64,000 nt of DNA from assembly GCF_900129885.1 (NCBI RefSeq), contig NZ_FQXE01000001.1:362406-426405 (forward strand), read 5' to 3'. Numbering within the stretch: position 1 is the stretch's first letter; each line of letters opens with the position of its first letter. A model generated the notes under the pieces. That model was not told the DNA's origin. It saw only the letters and a program-made list of their open reading frames with translations, and ran no database searches. Position numbers and translations under genes: made by a program. Positions 1 to 7,945 of the stretch are shown here, piece after piece. The DNA comes from Pollutimonas bauzanensis. Its GTDB lineage: Bacteria > Pseudomonadota > Gammaproteobacteria > Burkholderiales > Burkholderiaceae_B.

Positions 1-619
1 CATCGGGGGCCTGGTCGTAGACCGCGATCCCCATGTCGCTGAACGTGCTGATGATGCCATCGATGGCTTCGGCGTCGACCAGGTCGTCGGGCAAATGGTC
101 GTTGATTTCGCCGTAAGTCAGGTAGCCGCGGTCCTTGCCCAGCTTGATCAGCACTTTCAGGCGATTGCGGCGGGCCTCTTGCTCTTCGGGCGTCATCTGG
201 TTGCGCGCGGGCACGTCTTTGTCGCCCTTGGCGCGCTTGCCGCCGCGCTTGGGCAGCGGCTTGAGGTCGGGAATGACCTCGGCGTCGCCGGCATCATCGT
301 CATTGAAGTCGGCGGCGTCGTTATTGGCGTTCTTGGCGGGACGGCCAGGGCGGCGGCCCGTAGGCACTGCCCGGGCCGCGGTCTTGCCCGCTTTCTTGGC
401 TTCGGCGGCGCCTGCCTCGGCGACAGGAGCCTTCTTGGCCGCCGCCTTGGCGGGCGCGGCTTTCTTGGCTGCAGCCTTTTTTGCAGCAGAGGCCTCTGCC
501 GTAACACCATCCCCGACCTTCACTGCCGTCTTGGCGGCACTTTTAGTGGCGCCAACAGTTTTAGCTTTTTTCACAGCTTCTTCAGCTGCCAGGGGGGTTT
601 TACCAGTACTTTGGGTCAT
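1..619 (-). CDS. rpoD: RNA polymerase primary sigma factor RpoD, N-terminal part (cut by window edge)
   Basis: The reading frame opens at an ATG at 617-619 and runs off position 1 without a stop, giving about 206 residues. Residues 15-100 are a Lys/Ala-rich low-complexity stretch, as in the variable N-terminus of betaproteobacterial sigma-70. From about residue 145 onward (MTPEEQEARRNRLKVLIKLG and the following GYLTYGEINDHLPDD) the sequence matches sigma region 1.1. The DNA-binding regions 2 to 4 lie outside the window. It is the last gene of the rpsU-dnaG-rpoD macromolecular synthesis operon, 243 bases after dnaG, and that gap holds its own candidate promoter. Confidence 0.95.
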   Translation of the reverse strand, partial: MTQSTGKTPLAAEEAVKKAKTVGATKSAAKTAVKVGDGVTAEASAAKKAAAKKAAPAKAAAKKAPVAEAGAAEAKKAGKTAARAVPTGRRPGRPAKNANNDAADFNDDDAGDAEVIPDLKPLPKRGGKRAKGDKDVPARNQMTPEEQEARRNRLKVLIKLGKDRGYLTYGEINDHLPDDLVDAEAIDGIISTFSDMGIAVYDQAPD

Positions 620-749
620 AGTCGCTTCCGTAGGCGCAAAAGCACTCGGTCAGCCATCGGCCAACGAGTGTTGCAGGGCAGAACTTACTTATCGCAAAGA
701 ATGGGCATGTGCCGCGGGTAACGCTGATGCCGACCATAGCAGCCCGTAT

Positions 750-778
750 AAAATAATCCTTGACGCGATTCGTTGCAA
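750..778 (-). promoter_or_regulatory. Candidate sigma-70 promoter before rpoD
   Basis: On the minus strand TTGCAA (773-778) and TATTTT (750-755) are separated by 17 bases, each matching the consensus at four of six positions. It sits in the 243-base dnaG-rpoD gap and could give rpoD transcription independent of rpsU-dnaG. Sequence match only. Confidence 0.35.
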
Positions 779-862
779 GGCAAAGGGGGCTAGCCGGTCT
801 CAAACACCATTATTATGCAAATACATGCCTAGGCGTTGCGAAAACTCTCTATTTTACAGCAC

Positions 863-2791
863 TCAACGCGAAGAAGCACTACTTAGCAGGGCAATTCGTC
901 GCGTCAGTTCGTGATACCTCTTTCGGGAAACATCATCTTTCAAACCCGCCCCCACCAGCGCCAGCTGCTCGGCCTTGATGGCATCGAGCTCTATGCGCCG
1001 CATGGCATCGTGCCATTCAGCCTGCGGATCGGGCAGATCTTCCTGGGCCAACAGCTCCGGGCTGATCGAAGCCAGCACGCCTTCCAAGTCGGAACCGGGC
1101 TCGGCGGCCTGCAATAAAGCCCCCGCATGGCGGGCGCCGCTGGCATTGGCCAGGGCGATCAGGTCTCTTACCAAGACTAAATGGGGGCCATGTTCCAGAA
1201 TTTCAAGCTGTTGATCACCCAGGCTGGAAACCAGTTCCGGATGGGCCAGCAACAGCCGCAGCAGCCGCTTGGCCATGGGCGTGACCGTGCGCGCCTTGCT
1301 GCCGCGCCCCGCCGCCGGCTTGTGCCGGGCGTAGGGCTCGGGCGCCTCATCGGCGCCATCGTAGGACCCATAGTCGTCCGGCTCGAACATGGGCGCATCC
1401 ATGAAACCGGGAGGCTCCGCGTCGCCCCCGCCCGCCGCCGGCGCATCGGCCCGGGAGACCCCCGTCTTGCGGCCTCCCGGATCAGGCGGCGCCGGCGCGG
1501 GAACCTCCGCCAGCATCTGGCTGAGCTCTTCCGGCGTCAGCAATACCAGCTTGGCGAATTCGCGCTCTATCTGGACGCGCAGCGTCCCTTCCGGAAGCGC
1601 GACCAGCAGCGGCTTGGCCTCATGCACGCAGGCCGCGCGCCCTTCCGCCTCATGCATGGCATGATGGGAAGCAAGCTCGTCCAGCATGAAGCGCGACAAT
1701 GGCATCGCTTCGGCCACCGTGGCCTTGAACGCTTCGGCGCCGTATTCCCGTATATACGAGTCGGGATCGTGCTCGGGCGGCAGAAACAGGAAGCGCATCG
1801 ACACATCGTCGCGCACCAGCGGCAGGCAGGTGTTCAAGGCGCGCCAGGCGGCGCGCCGGCCCGCCTTGTCGCCGTCGAAGCTGAACACGATTTTATGGCT
1901 CGCGCGCAGCAGCTTCTGTATGTGCGACGGCGTCGTGGCGGTGCCCAGCGTGGCGACGGCGTTGGCCAGGCCGTGCTGCGCCAGCCCCACCACATCCATA
2001 TAGCCTTCGACCACCAGCACATAGCCCTCGCTGCGTATGCCGGCCCGCCCTTCCCATAAGCCGTAAAGCTCGTGGCCCTTGGAAAACAGCGGGGTTTCAG
2101 GCGAATTCAGGTACTTGGGCTCGCCCTTGCCTATGATGCGCCCGCCGAAACCGATCAGATTCCCGCGCTGGTTGCGTATGGGAAACATGATGCGCTCGCG
2201 GAAGCGGTCGTAGCGCCGGCCGTCTTCGGCTTCGATGACCAGGCCCGACTCGACGAGCAGGGGGTCTTCGTAGAGGGGAAATACGGCGGACAGGCCGCGC
2301 CGGTCCGTGCCGGCCCAGCCCAGGCCGAACCTGGCGGCCGTCTCGCCGGACAGGCCGCGCTGCTTCAGATAATGGATGGCGCCCCGCGAACCCTTGAGCT
2401 CGCGCACGTAGTGCGCCTGGGCCATGTCCAGTATCTGCTGCTGGCGCGACACTTCTTCTTTGCGCGTCTTGTCGGCGGCGCGCTGCCTGGGGCTGCGCGG
2501 CTCTTCGGGCACGGTCATGCCGGCATTGGCCGCAAGGCTGCGAACCGCCTCGGGGAAACTGGCGCCGGTGTGTTCGATCAGGAAAGTGATGGCGCTGCCA
2601 TGCGCCCCGCAACCGAAGCAGTGATAAAACTGCTTGCTGGGACTTACCGTGAAAGAGGGGCTTTTTTCGTTATGGAACGGGCACAGGCCAAGTAAATTGG
2701 CCCCGCCCTTGCGCAGCTGTACATATCGCCCGACGACGTCAACAACATCTACTCGGGCGAGGAGATCCTGAACAAATGATTCAGGTATCAA
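863..2791 (-). CDS. dnaG: DNA primase DnaG, TTG start
   Basis: A 642-residue primase that makes RNA primers at the replication fork with DnaB. The CHC2 zinc motif is complete (C37, H40, C58, C61: CPFH and CFGC), followed by the RNA-polymerase/TOPRIM core with VVEGYMDVVGL near residue 260 and FSFDGDKAGRRAA near 305, and a C-terminal helicase-binding region. The only start that keeps the conserved beginning MIPESFVQDLLARVDVVDVV is TTG at 2789-2791, directly abutting the rpsU stop (2792-2794), so translation is probably coupled to rpsU. The next in-frame Met is after the zinc finger. No ribosome binding site is evident. The linker around residues 430-500 is rich in Pro, Gly and acidic residues. 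Confidence 0.97.
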   Translation of the reverse strand: MIPESFVQDLLARVDVVDVVGRYVQLRKGGANLLGLCPFHNEKSPSFTVSPSKQFYHCFGCGAHGSAITFLIEHTGASFPEAVRSLAANAGMTVPEEPRSPRQRAADKTRKEEVSRQQQILDMAQAHYVRELKGSRGAIHYLKQRGLSGETAARFGLGWAGTDRRGLSAVFPLYEDPLLVESGLVIEAEDGRRYDRFRERIMFPIRNQRGNLIGFGGRIIGKGEPKYLNSPETPLFSKGHELYGLWEGRAGIRSEGYVLVVEGYMDVVGLAQHGLANAVATLGTATTPSHIQKLLRASHKIVFSFDGDKAGRRAAWRALNTCLPLVRDDVSMRFLFLPPEHDPDSYIREYGAEAFKATVAEAMPLSRFMLDELASHHAMHEAEGRAACVHEAKPLLVALPEGTLRVQIEREFAKLVLLTPEELSQMLAEVPAPAPPDPGGRKTGVSRADAPAAGGGDAEPPGFMDAPMFEPDDYGSYDGADEAPEPYARHKPAAGRGSKARTVTPMAKRLLRLLLAHPELVSSLGDQQLEILEHGPHLVLVRDLIALANASGARHAGALLQAAEPGSDLEGVLASISPELLAQEDLPDPQAEWHDAMRRIELDAIKAEQLALVGAGLKDDVSRKRYHELTRRIALLSSASSR

Positions 2792-3004
2792 TCAATACAT
2801 ACGCGGAGGCAGTTGTTGGCTGCGGATGCGTTTGTAGTGGCGCTTGACGGCCGCAGCATGCTTGCGTTTACGTTCTGCCGTGGGCTTTTCGTAAAATTCG
2901 CGCGCGCGCAGTTCAGTCAAGAGACCGATTTTCTCAATGGTGCGCTTGAAGCGGCGCAGTGCGGCTTCAAACGGCTCGTTTTCTTTCAGACGAACGATAG
3001 GCAT
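2792..3004 (-). CDS. rpsU: 30S ribosomal protein S21
   Basis: A 70-residue, strongly basic protein starting [20 protein letters not shown], the hallmark start of S21, with a Lys/Arg-rich C-terminus ending in PPRMY. S21 is a small-subunit protein that helps mRNA base-pair with 16S rRNA at initiation. It is the first gene of the rpsU-dnaG-rpoD operon. Its stop codon touches the dnaG TTG start with no spacer. Confidence 0.98.
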   Translation of the reverse strand: MPIVRLKENEPFEAALRRFKRTIEKIGLLTELRAREFYEKPTAERKRKHAAAVKRHYKRIRSQQLPPRMY

Positions 3005-3023
3005 GTAATCTTAAGCCTTGCAG

Positions 3024-3051
3024 GTTATAAATTAGTGGGTATTAACGACAA
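3024..3051 (-). promoter_or_regulatory. Candidate sigma-70 promoter of the rpsU-dnaG-rpoD operon
   Basis: On the minus strand TTGTCG (3046-3051, four of six) and TATAAC (3024-3029, five of six) are spaced by 16 bases, ending 19 bases before the rpsU ATG. Placement fits the operon promoter, leaving a very short leader. Confidence 0.5.
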
Positions 3052-3140
3052 CCTAAGAGTTTAGCACGAAAACCGCATTCGCGCGCCCTATCGGCCATCA
3101 GGCGGATGCCAGCCACGCACCGGGCGCGCCTGGCGGAAAC

Positions 3141-3680
3141 TTAGTTGCGGACACCCTTGCGCACCCAGGCCTCGAGTTGATGGGGCCGTATGCTGTCGTA
3201 GTCCTCGAAAGGCTGGTGTATCCAGGGATTGGTCGGCAGCTTTTCCACGAAATAATCCGGTGTGGATTGCGAATGGCCCTTCCACCACAGCACGGCCGTC
3301 TTGAGCTCGGTAATGGCGGGAAACTGGGACAGGAGATGGTCGCGGACCCGGCCGAAAGTCAGGCCGGTATCGACCATGTCGTCGACCAGCAGAACGCGGC
3401 CATCCAGCGTGCCGCGGGTAATGGTGATGAACTGGGCGATATCGAGTTCGCCGCGCTGCGTGCCGGCGGCCTCGCGATAGCTGCTGGTGGCCAGAATGCC
3501 CAGCGGCACGTCGTAAATGCGCGACAACACATCGCCGACGCGGACGCCGCCGCGCGCCAGGCACAAGATTTTGTCGAAATGCCAGCCCGATTCGTGAACC
3601 GTCAAGGCCAGGCGCTCGATCAGCGCATGGTATTGATCCCAGCTGACCCAATGGTCGCGGTCGGTGCTTGGATTGTTCAT
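3141..3680 (-). CDS. Phosphoribosyltransferase, Gpt/xanthine-guanine type
   Basis: A 179-residue cytosolic type I phosphoribosyltransferase. The PRPP-binding signature is LLVDDMVDTGLTF near residues 95-107, preceded by CLARGGVRVGDVLS near residue 40, the substrate-side loop of the family. Family members transfer phosphoribose from PRPP to a purine base; the base is not predictable here. I choose ATG 3678-3680 (MNNPSTDRDHWVSW) because a GGGGGAA stretch lies about 10 bases upstream; a 55-residue N-terminal extension is possible but looks non-coding. From memory, betaproteobacteria carry this gene directly downstream of purA; here the accessory block lies between the two. Confidence 0.9.
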   Translation of the reverse strand: MNNPSTDRDHWVSWDQYHALIERLALTVHESGWHFDKILCLARGGVRVGDVLSRIYDVPLGILATSSYREAAGTQRGELDIAQFITITRGTLDGRVLLVDDMVDTGLTFGRVRDHLLSQFPAITELKTAVLWWKGHSQSTPDYFVEKLPTNPWIHQPFEDYDSIRPHQLEAWVRKGVRN

Positions 3681-3761
3681 AAGGCGATGGTTCCCCCGGG
3701 CTACTGTTGAAAGCCCATAATGATAAACCGGCAGCCGGCGGGCGAAAAGCCGGAATTGGAA

Positions 3762-3793
3762 AAACTCCGGATTCATTGATGAATACGGAGTTT
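3762..3793 (-). terminator. Strong inverted repeat with T-run (terminator or leader hairpin)
   Basis: Arms 3762-3776 and 3779-3793 pair over 14 of 15 positions (AAACTCCG with CGGAGTTT, ATTCAT with ATGAAT) around a 2-base loop. Read on the minus strand the stem runs into GTTTTTCC, so it can act as an intrinsic terminator 82 bases upstream of the phosphoribosyltransferase start. It could block read-through from purA or the accessory block, or be a leader attenuator. Confidence 0.55.
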
Positions 3794-3812
3794 CTGTTGC
3801 CGCCGGGCCGCG

Positions 3813-3826
3813 TGCAGGCCGCGAGG
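3813..3826 (+). repeat. Left copy of 14-base direct repeat bracketing the accessory block
   Basis: TGCAGGCCGCGAGG here is identical to 10992-11005, next to the purA 3' end. The flanking bases differ on both sides. It may be the duplicated or recombined sequence at the edges of the inserted DNA, or chance in GC-rich DNA. Confidence 0.4.
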
Positions 3827-4133
3827 CGGATGGCAAGCCGCGCAAGCGGTGAAGCGTGGGGGCTTTTTTGTTTCACGATGACTCCAGCCCGGTACTTCGC
3901 TGGACTACGCCAAGGCCCGATACAGCAGGTTTATCAATAACTTGGGCGAGTTCAACATATGCCGGTGCTTTCCGAAACTCGACCGACATTGCCAATTCGG
4001 ATAAGACTTCTCGGCCCGTACCTTGTTGCTGCGCGCAGCGGGATGTTGCCAATGGCCGACTGCAGCGACGACAAGGGCCTGTTCAGTGTCCTCCTGTGCA
4101 GGGCCAACCCGGAGCCGTCCGCTCCATGACGGG

Positions 4134-5054
4134 CTAGCCGTCGCCTATCCTTAATTCCGGCTCCTCGGCGCAAATCGCAGCGAGGAAATCGATGAATTGC
4201 CTCACCCGGGAGGGCATGCGCCGTCCGGCAACGGTAACAGCGTTGATCGGAAAGGGCGGCGGCGCATGCTGCTCCAAAATACGTACAACCTCGCCGGAGG
4301 CCAGCACATCCGTGAACAACCAACTCGCGTGTTGGGCGATGCCGAGTCCCGCGAGGACCGCGCCGCGGACATGCTCGGCGTCGTTCGTGCGGAACGCTCC
4401 TCCACCGTCGACCGTGACCTGCCGGCCATCTACATGGAAATCCCACCCGATGATATCTCTCTGGTAGACATAGCTGATACGCTGGTGGGTGCGTAGTTCG
4501 TCTAACGTTTGCGGCGTACCGTATTGGGCAATATAGCCGGCGGAGGCTAGGGTTATCATCCGCATGTCGCCGATGCGTCGGGCGACGAGTGCTGAATCCG
4601 AAAGCCGGCCGATACGGATCGCGACGTCTATTCTCTCCTCGATCAGGTCAACGTGCCGCCCGGAGACTTCCATCTCGATCGCGACGTCAGGGAAACGGTT
4701 CCTAAATTCCGCTAGCCGGGGAATCACGAACATCCTCCCGAATGCTGGCGAGAGGGTCACGCGAACCAGCCCCGAGGGGGCCGACTGCCCTTCAAGGACT
4801 CTCTCTTCGACGAAGTCGAGATCCTGAAGAATACGGACGATGGCCTCGTAATAATCCTGTCCTGCGGGCGTCACGGCCAGGGCACGCGAATTTCTCGCGA
4901 GGAGTTGCGTCCCTAGCCGCGCTTCGAGCGCAGCGAGCTGTTTGCTGACTGTCGGTTGCGTGACGTTCAGGTCCCGCGCTGCCTGCGAAAAGCTTCCGCT
5001 TTCGACGACGCGCACGAACATCCGCATTGCGTCTAATTTATCCACCACTTTCAT
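4134..5054 (-). CDS. LysR-family transcriptional regulator (first)
   Basis: A 306-residue LysR-type regulator. Residues 7-65 form the winged helix-turn-helix (MRMFVRVVESGSFSQAARDL, then NVTQPTVSKQLAALEARLG); the rest is the two-lobed effector domain. I start at ATG 5052-5054 (MKVVDKLDAM) because family members begin here; an upstream ORF extension of 23 residues has no support. It is divergent from the glutathione transferase/SDR/oxidoreductase cluster across 390 bases, the usual layout for a LysR protein controlling its neighbours. A dyad at 5091-5108, 37 bases from its start, is a candidate binding site. The effector is unknown. Confidence 0.92.
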   Translation of the reverse strand: MKVVDKLDAMRMFVRVVESGSFSQAARDLNVTQPTVSKQLAALEARLGTQLLARNSRALAVTPAGQDYYEAIVRILQDLDFVEERVLEGQSAPSGLVRVTLSPAFGRMFVIPRLAEFRNRFPDVAIEMEVSGRHVDLIEERIDVAIRIGRLSDSALVARRIGDMRMITLASAGYIAQYGTPQTLDELRTHQRISYVYQRDIIGWDFHVDGRQVTVDGGGAFRTNDAEHVRGAVLAGLGIAQHASWLFTDVLASGEVVRILEQHAPPPFPINAVTVAGRRMPSRVRQFIDFLAAICAEEPELRIGDG

Positions 5055-5444
5055 TCCGTAGAAGAACAGAAGACATACATGTACCACTTCGCGACATCGA
5101 CATGTCGCTCCTTGAGCGCTCACAGTACATTACCTATTGCCCTTACAACGGTGAAGAAAACGACTACAGCATAACGGTCCTCGGAGAGTCCGGGCTGACC
5201 AGCACCTGGACCTGCGAGACACCCTTCGTAGCGGTTGGCAACACCTCCGGCTGTCTTGCTTTTTATCCGACTGGGTGTCGATCGAGCTTACTGACCAAGC
5301 CACAACCCACCACGCACGCAATATATCGATCAATTCCAATACAGAATAGATGGTATTCGGTAAGTGTCAATATCATTCTCAGGAGAAATATGAGAATCTT
5401 CGTTCGACCGCCCGGTCATGGGCCTCCAACTGAAAGGAATAGTT
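5055..5444. other. Divergent 390-base intergenic region, LysR / glutathione transferase
   Basis: No gene seen. It must carry divergent promoters for the LysR gene and the GST cluster. Besides the dyad at 5091-5108 it contains a TACATGTA palindrome near 5075-5083 and an AT-rich tract at 5320-5400 before GST. I could not fix a convincing -35/-10 pair. Confidence 0.45.
5091..5108. promoter_or_regulatory. Candidate LysR operator dyad
   Basis: GCGACAT (5091-5097) and ATGTCGC (5102-5108) are perfect inverted repeats separated by CGAC, 37 bases upstream of the LysR start. Position suits autoregulation. It does not follow the usual LysR T-N11-A pattern exactly, so the assignment is tentative. Confidence 0.4.
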
Positions 5445-6116
5445 ATGACGATCAAGATTTACGGCGATCCCGGCTCGGGCAGCTTGCGTCGCGTGACCAC
5501 CGCCGCGAAGATCATGGGCATTGAAATTGAGCGCGTGAACGTCGATCTGTTTAAGGGCGAAAGCCAGACCGACGAGTTCAAATCACGTCTCAATCCCCAC
5601 GGTTTGACGCCGGTTCTGGAAGATGGCGATTTCATTCTCTATGAGGCCGCCGCGATCAATCTTTATCTGGCTAACAAGGTAGACTCGCTGCTGGTCGGAA
5701 CCACGGAGAAAGATCGCTTTCAGGTCCTTCAGTGGATGTTCTGGTCGGGCGAGCAATGGCGCATCTTCGCAACCACCCTCTTCGATGAGCGGGTCGGGAA
5801 GACGGTCATGGGCCTATCGAAGAACGAACCGGTGATCGCGTTCGCCGAGGGCAAGTTTCGCGCCGCAGCGAAGGTGCTCAACCAGCATCTTGAAGGCCGC
5901 AAGTTCATGGTTGGCCAAGCTCTGACCCTTGCTGATTTCGATATTGCGGGGCCCTTCTCCCAGATCGATCGTTCAAAGCCTCCCCTCCGGGACTATCCGA
6001 ACCTCATGGCCTGGCACGACAATCTCCTCCAGTCGGTCCCCGAGTGGGCGGAGACGAAGGCCGAGGTCGACAACCGCATGGACAGCTTCCTGGAGAGCGT
6101 CGGCGTGAAGTTGTGA
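5445..6116 (+). CDS. Glutathione S-transferase family protein
   Basis: A 223-residue cytosolic protein with the GST layout: thioredoxin-like N-terminal domain (residues 1-80; MTIKIYGDPGSGSLRR at the start, PVLEDGDFILYEAAAINLYL ending in the glutathione gamma-glutamyl binding E-A motif near 65) and an all-helical C-terminal domain with the conserved LTLADFDIAGPFSQID near 170. A Ser in GSGSLRR is the likely catalytic position. Start ATG 5445 is preceded by AAAGGAAT. It is the first gene of a plus-strand cluster with an SDR and an NADP-binding oxidoreductase, suggesting glutathione-linked handling of an electrophile or aldehyde; the substrate is unknown. Confidence 0.9.
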   Translation: MTIKIYGDPGSGSLRRVTTAAKIMGIEIERVNVDLFKGESQTDEFKSRLNPHGLTPVLEDGDFILYEAAAINLYLANKVDSLLVGTTEKDRFQVLQWMFWSGEQWRIFATTLFDERVGKTVMGLSKNEPVIAFAEGKFRAAAKVLNQHLEGRKFMVGQALTLADFDIAGPFSQIDRSKPPLRDYPNLMAWHDNLLQSVPEWAETKAEVDNRMDSFLESVGVKL

Positions 6117-6241
6117 GCTTCAGGCTTTCCGTCTGGCCAGCGCGCCCCGGCCCAATCCTGCGCGAACACATCGCCGGAACCCCCGCGAAGCATATCCCCA
6201 AAGTCACAGAAATCGCATTTCACCTAACGAAGGAGATTCTT

Positions 6242-7009
6242 ATGTCGCAAGCCCTCCATGGGAAAACCGCGCTCGTCACAGGAGGATCGCGCGGTATCGG
6301 TCGGGCAATCGCTGAACGGCTCGCGGCCGACGGCGCGACCGTCGCGATCACATACAACGCCAGCCGCGCGGGCGCCGAGGAAGCGGTCGCGGCCATGGGG
6401 AAGGCGGGCGGCGCCGCGTTTGCGCTGCAGGCGGACCTCCTCGACGCCGGGTCTATCCCGGCCTTGTTCGACGAGCTCGATCGCGAGCTTGCTGAACGGA
6501 CAGGCGGCAAGGCGCTCGACATTCTGGTCAACAATGCAGGCAATCCGGGTTGGGCGGGTCTTTCCGATGCGACGCCGGACGCCTGGGACGCCATCGTCGC
6601 CGTGCACGCCCGAGCGCCTTTCTTCATGGTCCAGTCGGCGCTGAGCCGTCTCTCCGATGGAGGACGCATCATCAACCTCTCGTCGGGTCTTTCCACCCGT
6701 CCGCAACCGGCGGCGGCGATCTATTCCGCGGCCAAGGCGGCCATCAACACCCTGACCCATGCGCTCGCCATGGAGCTTGGATCGCGCGGGATCACGGTGA
6801 ACGCCGTGGCGCCGGGTTGGACGCGGACAGACATGAACGCCGCCGTCCGTGAGAACGCTGATATGGTGAAGGGCATCGAAGCCGACACCGCACTGGGACG
6901 CTTCGGAGAACCCTCGGACATCGCCGCGGTCGCGGCCTTCCTGGCTTCGGACGACGGTCGTTGGGTGACCGGCCAGGTGATCGAAGCGAGCGGCGGCTAC
7001 AGGCTCTGA
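6242..7009 (+). CDS. Short-chain dehydrogenase/reductase (SDR), first
   Basis: A 255-residue classical SDR. The NAD(P) motif TGGSRGIG is at residues 13-20, NNAG at 97-100, the catalytic Ser at 147/148, and YSAAK gives Tyr161 and Lys165. The C-terminal PSDIAAVAAFLASDDGRWVT is the usual FabG-like ending. Start ATG 6242 has AAGGAG six bases upstream. Probable role: NADP-dependent carbonyl reduction or alcohol oxidation. It lies 125 bases after the GST gene and 38 bases before the next oxidoreductase, in one likely operon. Confidence 0.93.
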   Translation: MSQALHGKTALVTGGSRGIGRAIAERLAADGATVAITYNASRAGAEEAVAAMGKAGGAAFALQADLLDAGSIPALFDELDRELAERTGGKALDILVNNAGNPGWAGLSDATPDAWDAIVAVHARAPFFMVQSALSRLSDGGRIINLSSGLSTRPQPAAAIYSAAKAAINTLTHALAMELGSRGITVNAVAPGWTRTDMNAAVRENADMVKGIEADTALGRFGEPSDIAAVAAFLASDDGRWVTGQVIEASGGYRL

Positions 7010-7047
7010 CCTCGCCGGGATCGTCTAACCCTCCGGAGGACCATGTC

Positions 7048-7737
7048 ATGGATATCGGAATCATAGGGGCCGGGCTCATTGGCGGTACACTGACGCGCCG
7101 GTTGTCGAAGTTGGGCCACAAGGTTTTCATCGCCAATTCGCGCGGACCGGCTTCGCTCGCGGAACTTGCCGCCGAGAGCGGCGCCACGGCGGTAACCGTC
7201 CATGAGGCAGCCCGCAGCGGCGAAATCGTCTTCGTCACGATACCAGTGTGCAGGATTCCGGATTTGCCGAGGGACCTCTTCGACGGCGTCAGTCCCGATA
7301 TCGTCGTCGTAGACACCGGAAACTATTATCCCCAAGAGCGCGACGGCCGGATCGATGCGATCGAAGAGGGGATGTCCGAAAGCCGTTGGGTGGCAAATCA
7401 ACTTGGACGGCCAGTGTTGAAGGCCCTCAACACCTTGCACTGGCGCAGTCTTCTTGATGAGGGCAAACCAGCGGGCGCGCCCGGCCGTATCGCATTACCG
7501 GTCTCCGGCGACGATGAGGCCCACAAAGCAAAGGCCATGCGCCTCTTCGACGAGCTCGGATTTGACGGTATCGACGCTGGCCGGCTTGACGAGTCCTGGG
7601 GGCAACAGCCTGGCACACCGGTGTATGCCGCCAATCTCGATGCAGAAGGCGTCCGTAGAGCGCTTTCCATAGCGAGCCCCGAGCGAAAGCCGGAACTTCG
7701 CGCAGCACCGAACAGCAGCATTGGGAAGCCTGTTTAG
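7048..7737 (+). CDS. NADP-binding oxidoreductase, F420-dependent-reductase-like (NPD) family
   Basis: A 229-residue protein opening with a dinucleotide fold (GxGxxG at residues 7-12 in IIGAGLIGGTLTRRL), then ANSRGP at about 33, which fits recognition of the NADP 2'-phosphate. DTGNYYPQERDGRID near residue 93 and KALNTLHWRSL near 131 are typical of the F420_oxidored/NADPH-dinucleotide-binding family. Start ATG 7048 has GGAGGA seven bases upstream. Many family members have no link to coenzyme F420 and their substrate is unknown. It closes the first accessory operon; the integrase fragment begins right after its stop. Confidence 0.85.
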   Translation: MDIGIIGAGLIGGTLTRRLSKLGHKVFIANSRGPASLAELAAESGATAVTVHEAARSGEIVFVTIPVCRIPDLPRDLFDGVSPDIVVVDTGNYYPQERDGRIDAIEEGMSESRWVANQLGRPVLKALNTLHWRSLLDEGKPAGAPGRIALPVSGDDEAHKAKAMRLFDELGFDGIDAGRLDESWGQQPGTPVYAANLDAEGVRRALSIASPERKPELRAAPNSSIGKPV

Positions 7738-7742
7738 GCGCG

Positions 7743-7945
7743 CGACAGCGTGAAGGCGGCGGCTAATGGCTTCCATGGCCAGATGCGCGTCGCGCTGTCA
7801 GACGGCATCGTGGCAGAAGCGGGTTGGACCGATGCATGGTCATGCACGCAGCGCGGCCACTGGGCCGTCATCGACCGCAACATCATCCCGATCATGGGCC
7901 GGATGAAGGTGCAGGACGTGAAGCGACCGGACATCGCGGCGCAAA
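7743..7945 (+). pseudogene. Tyrosine-recombinase (integrase) fragment
   Basis: In the frame through 7750, plus-strand translation gives AGWTDAWSCTQRGHWAVIDR, then NIIPIMGRMKVQDVKRPDIA. This resembles the core-binding (SAM-like) domain of phage-type integrases, where a helix is followed by ILP-LG--KV-D-T--DI. Nothing of the catalytic domain (R-H-R-Y) follows and no N-terminal domain precedes it. It is a stranded internal piece, overlapped antisense by the C-terminal codons of the second LysR gene. I have no alignment, so the family call is moderate. Confidence 0.5.

Larger units (their letters stand above)
3681..4133. other. 453-base gap between phosphoribosyltransferase and first LysR gene
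   Basis: No gene recognised. It holds the strong dyad at 3762-3793, the left copy of the 14-base direct repeat at 3813-3826, and near 3836-3866 a weak GC-rich stem followed by TTTTTTG on the plus strand, terminator-like but with no plus-strand gene before it. The stretch 3870-4133 translates to nothing I recognise on either strand. I take the left edge of the accessory block to lie in here. Confidence 0.5.

Noticed and set aside
3836..3866. Plus-strand terminator-like stem followed by TTTTTTG
   Set aside because: Stem pairing is short and interrupted and no plus-strand gene precedes it.
3690..3870. Possible tRNA or attachment-site tRNA near the left edge of the accessory block
   Set aside because: The GC-rich stems do not form a cloverleaf, and no TTCGA-type T-loop or CCA end is present.
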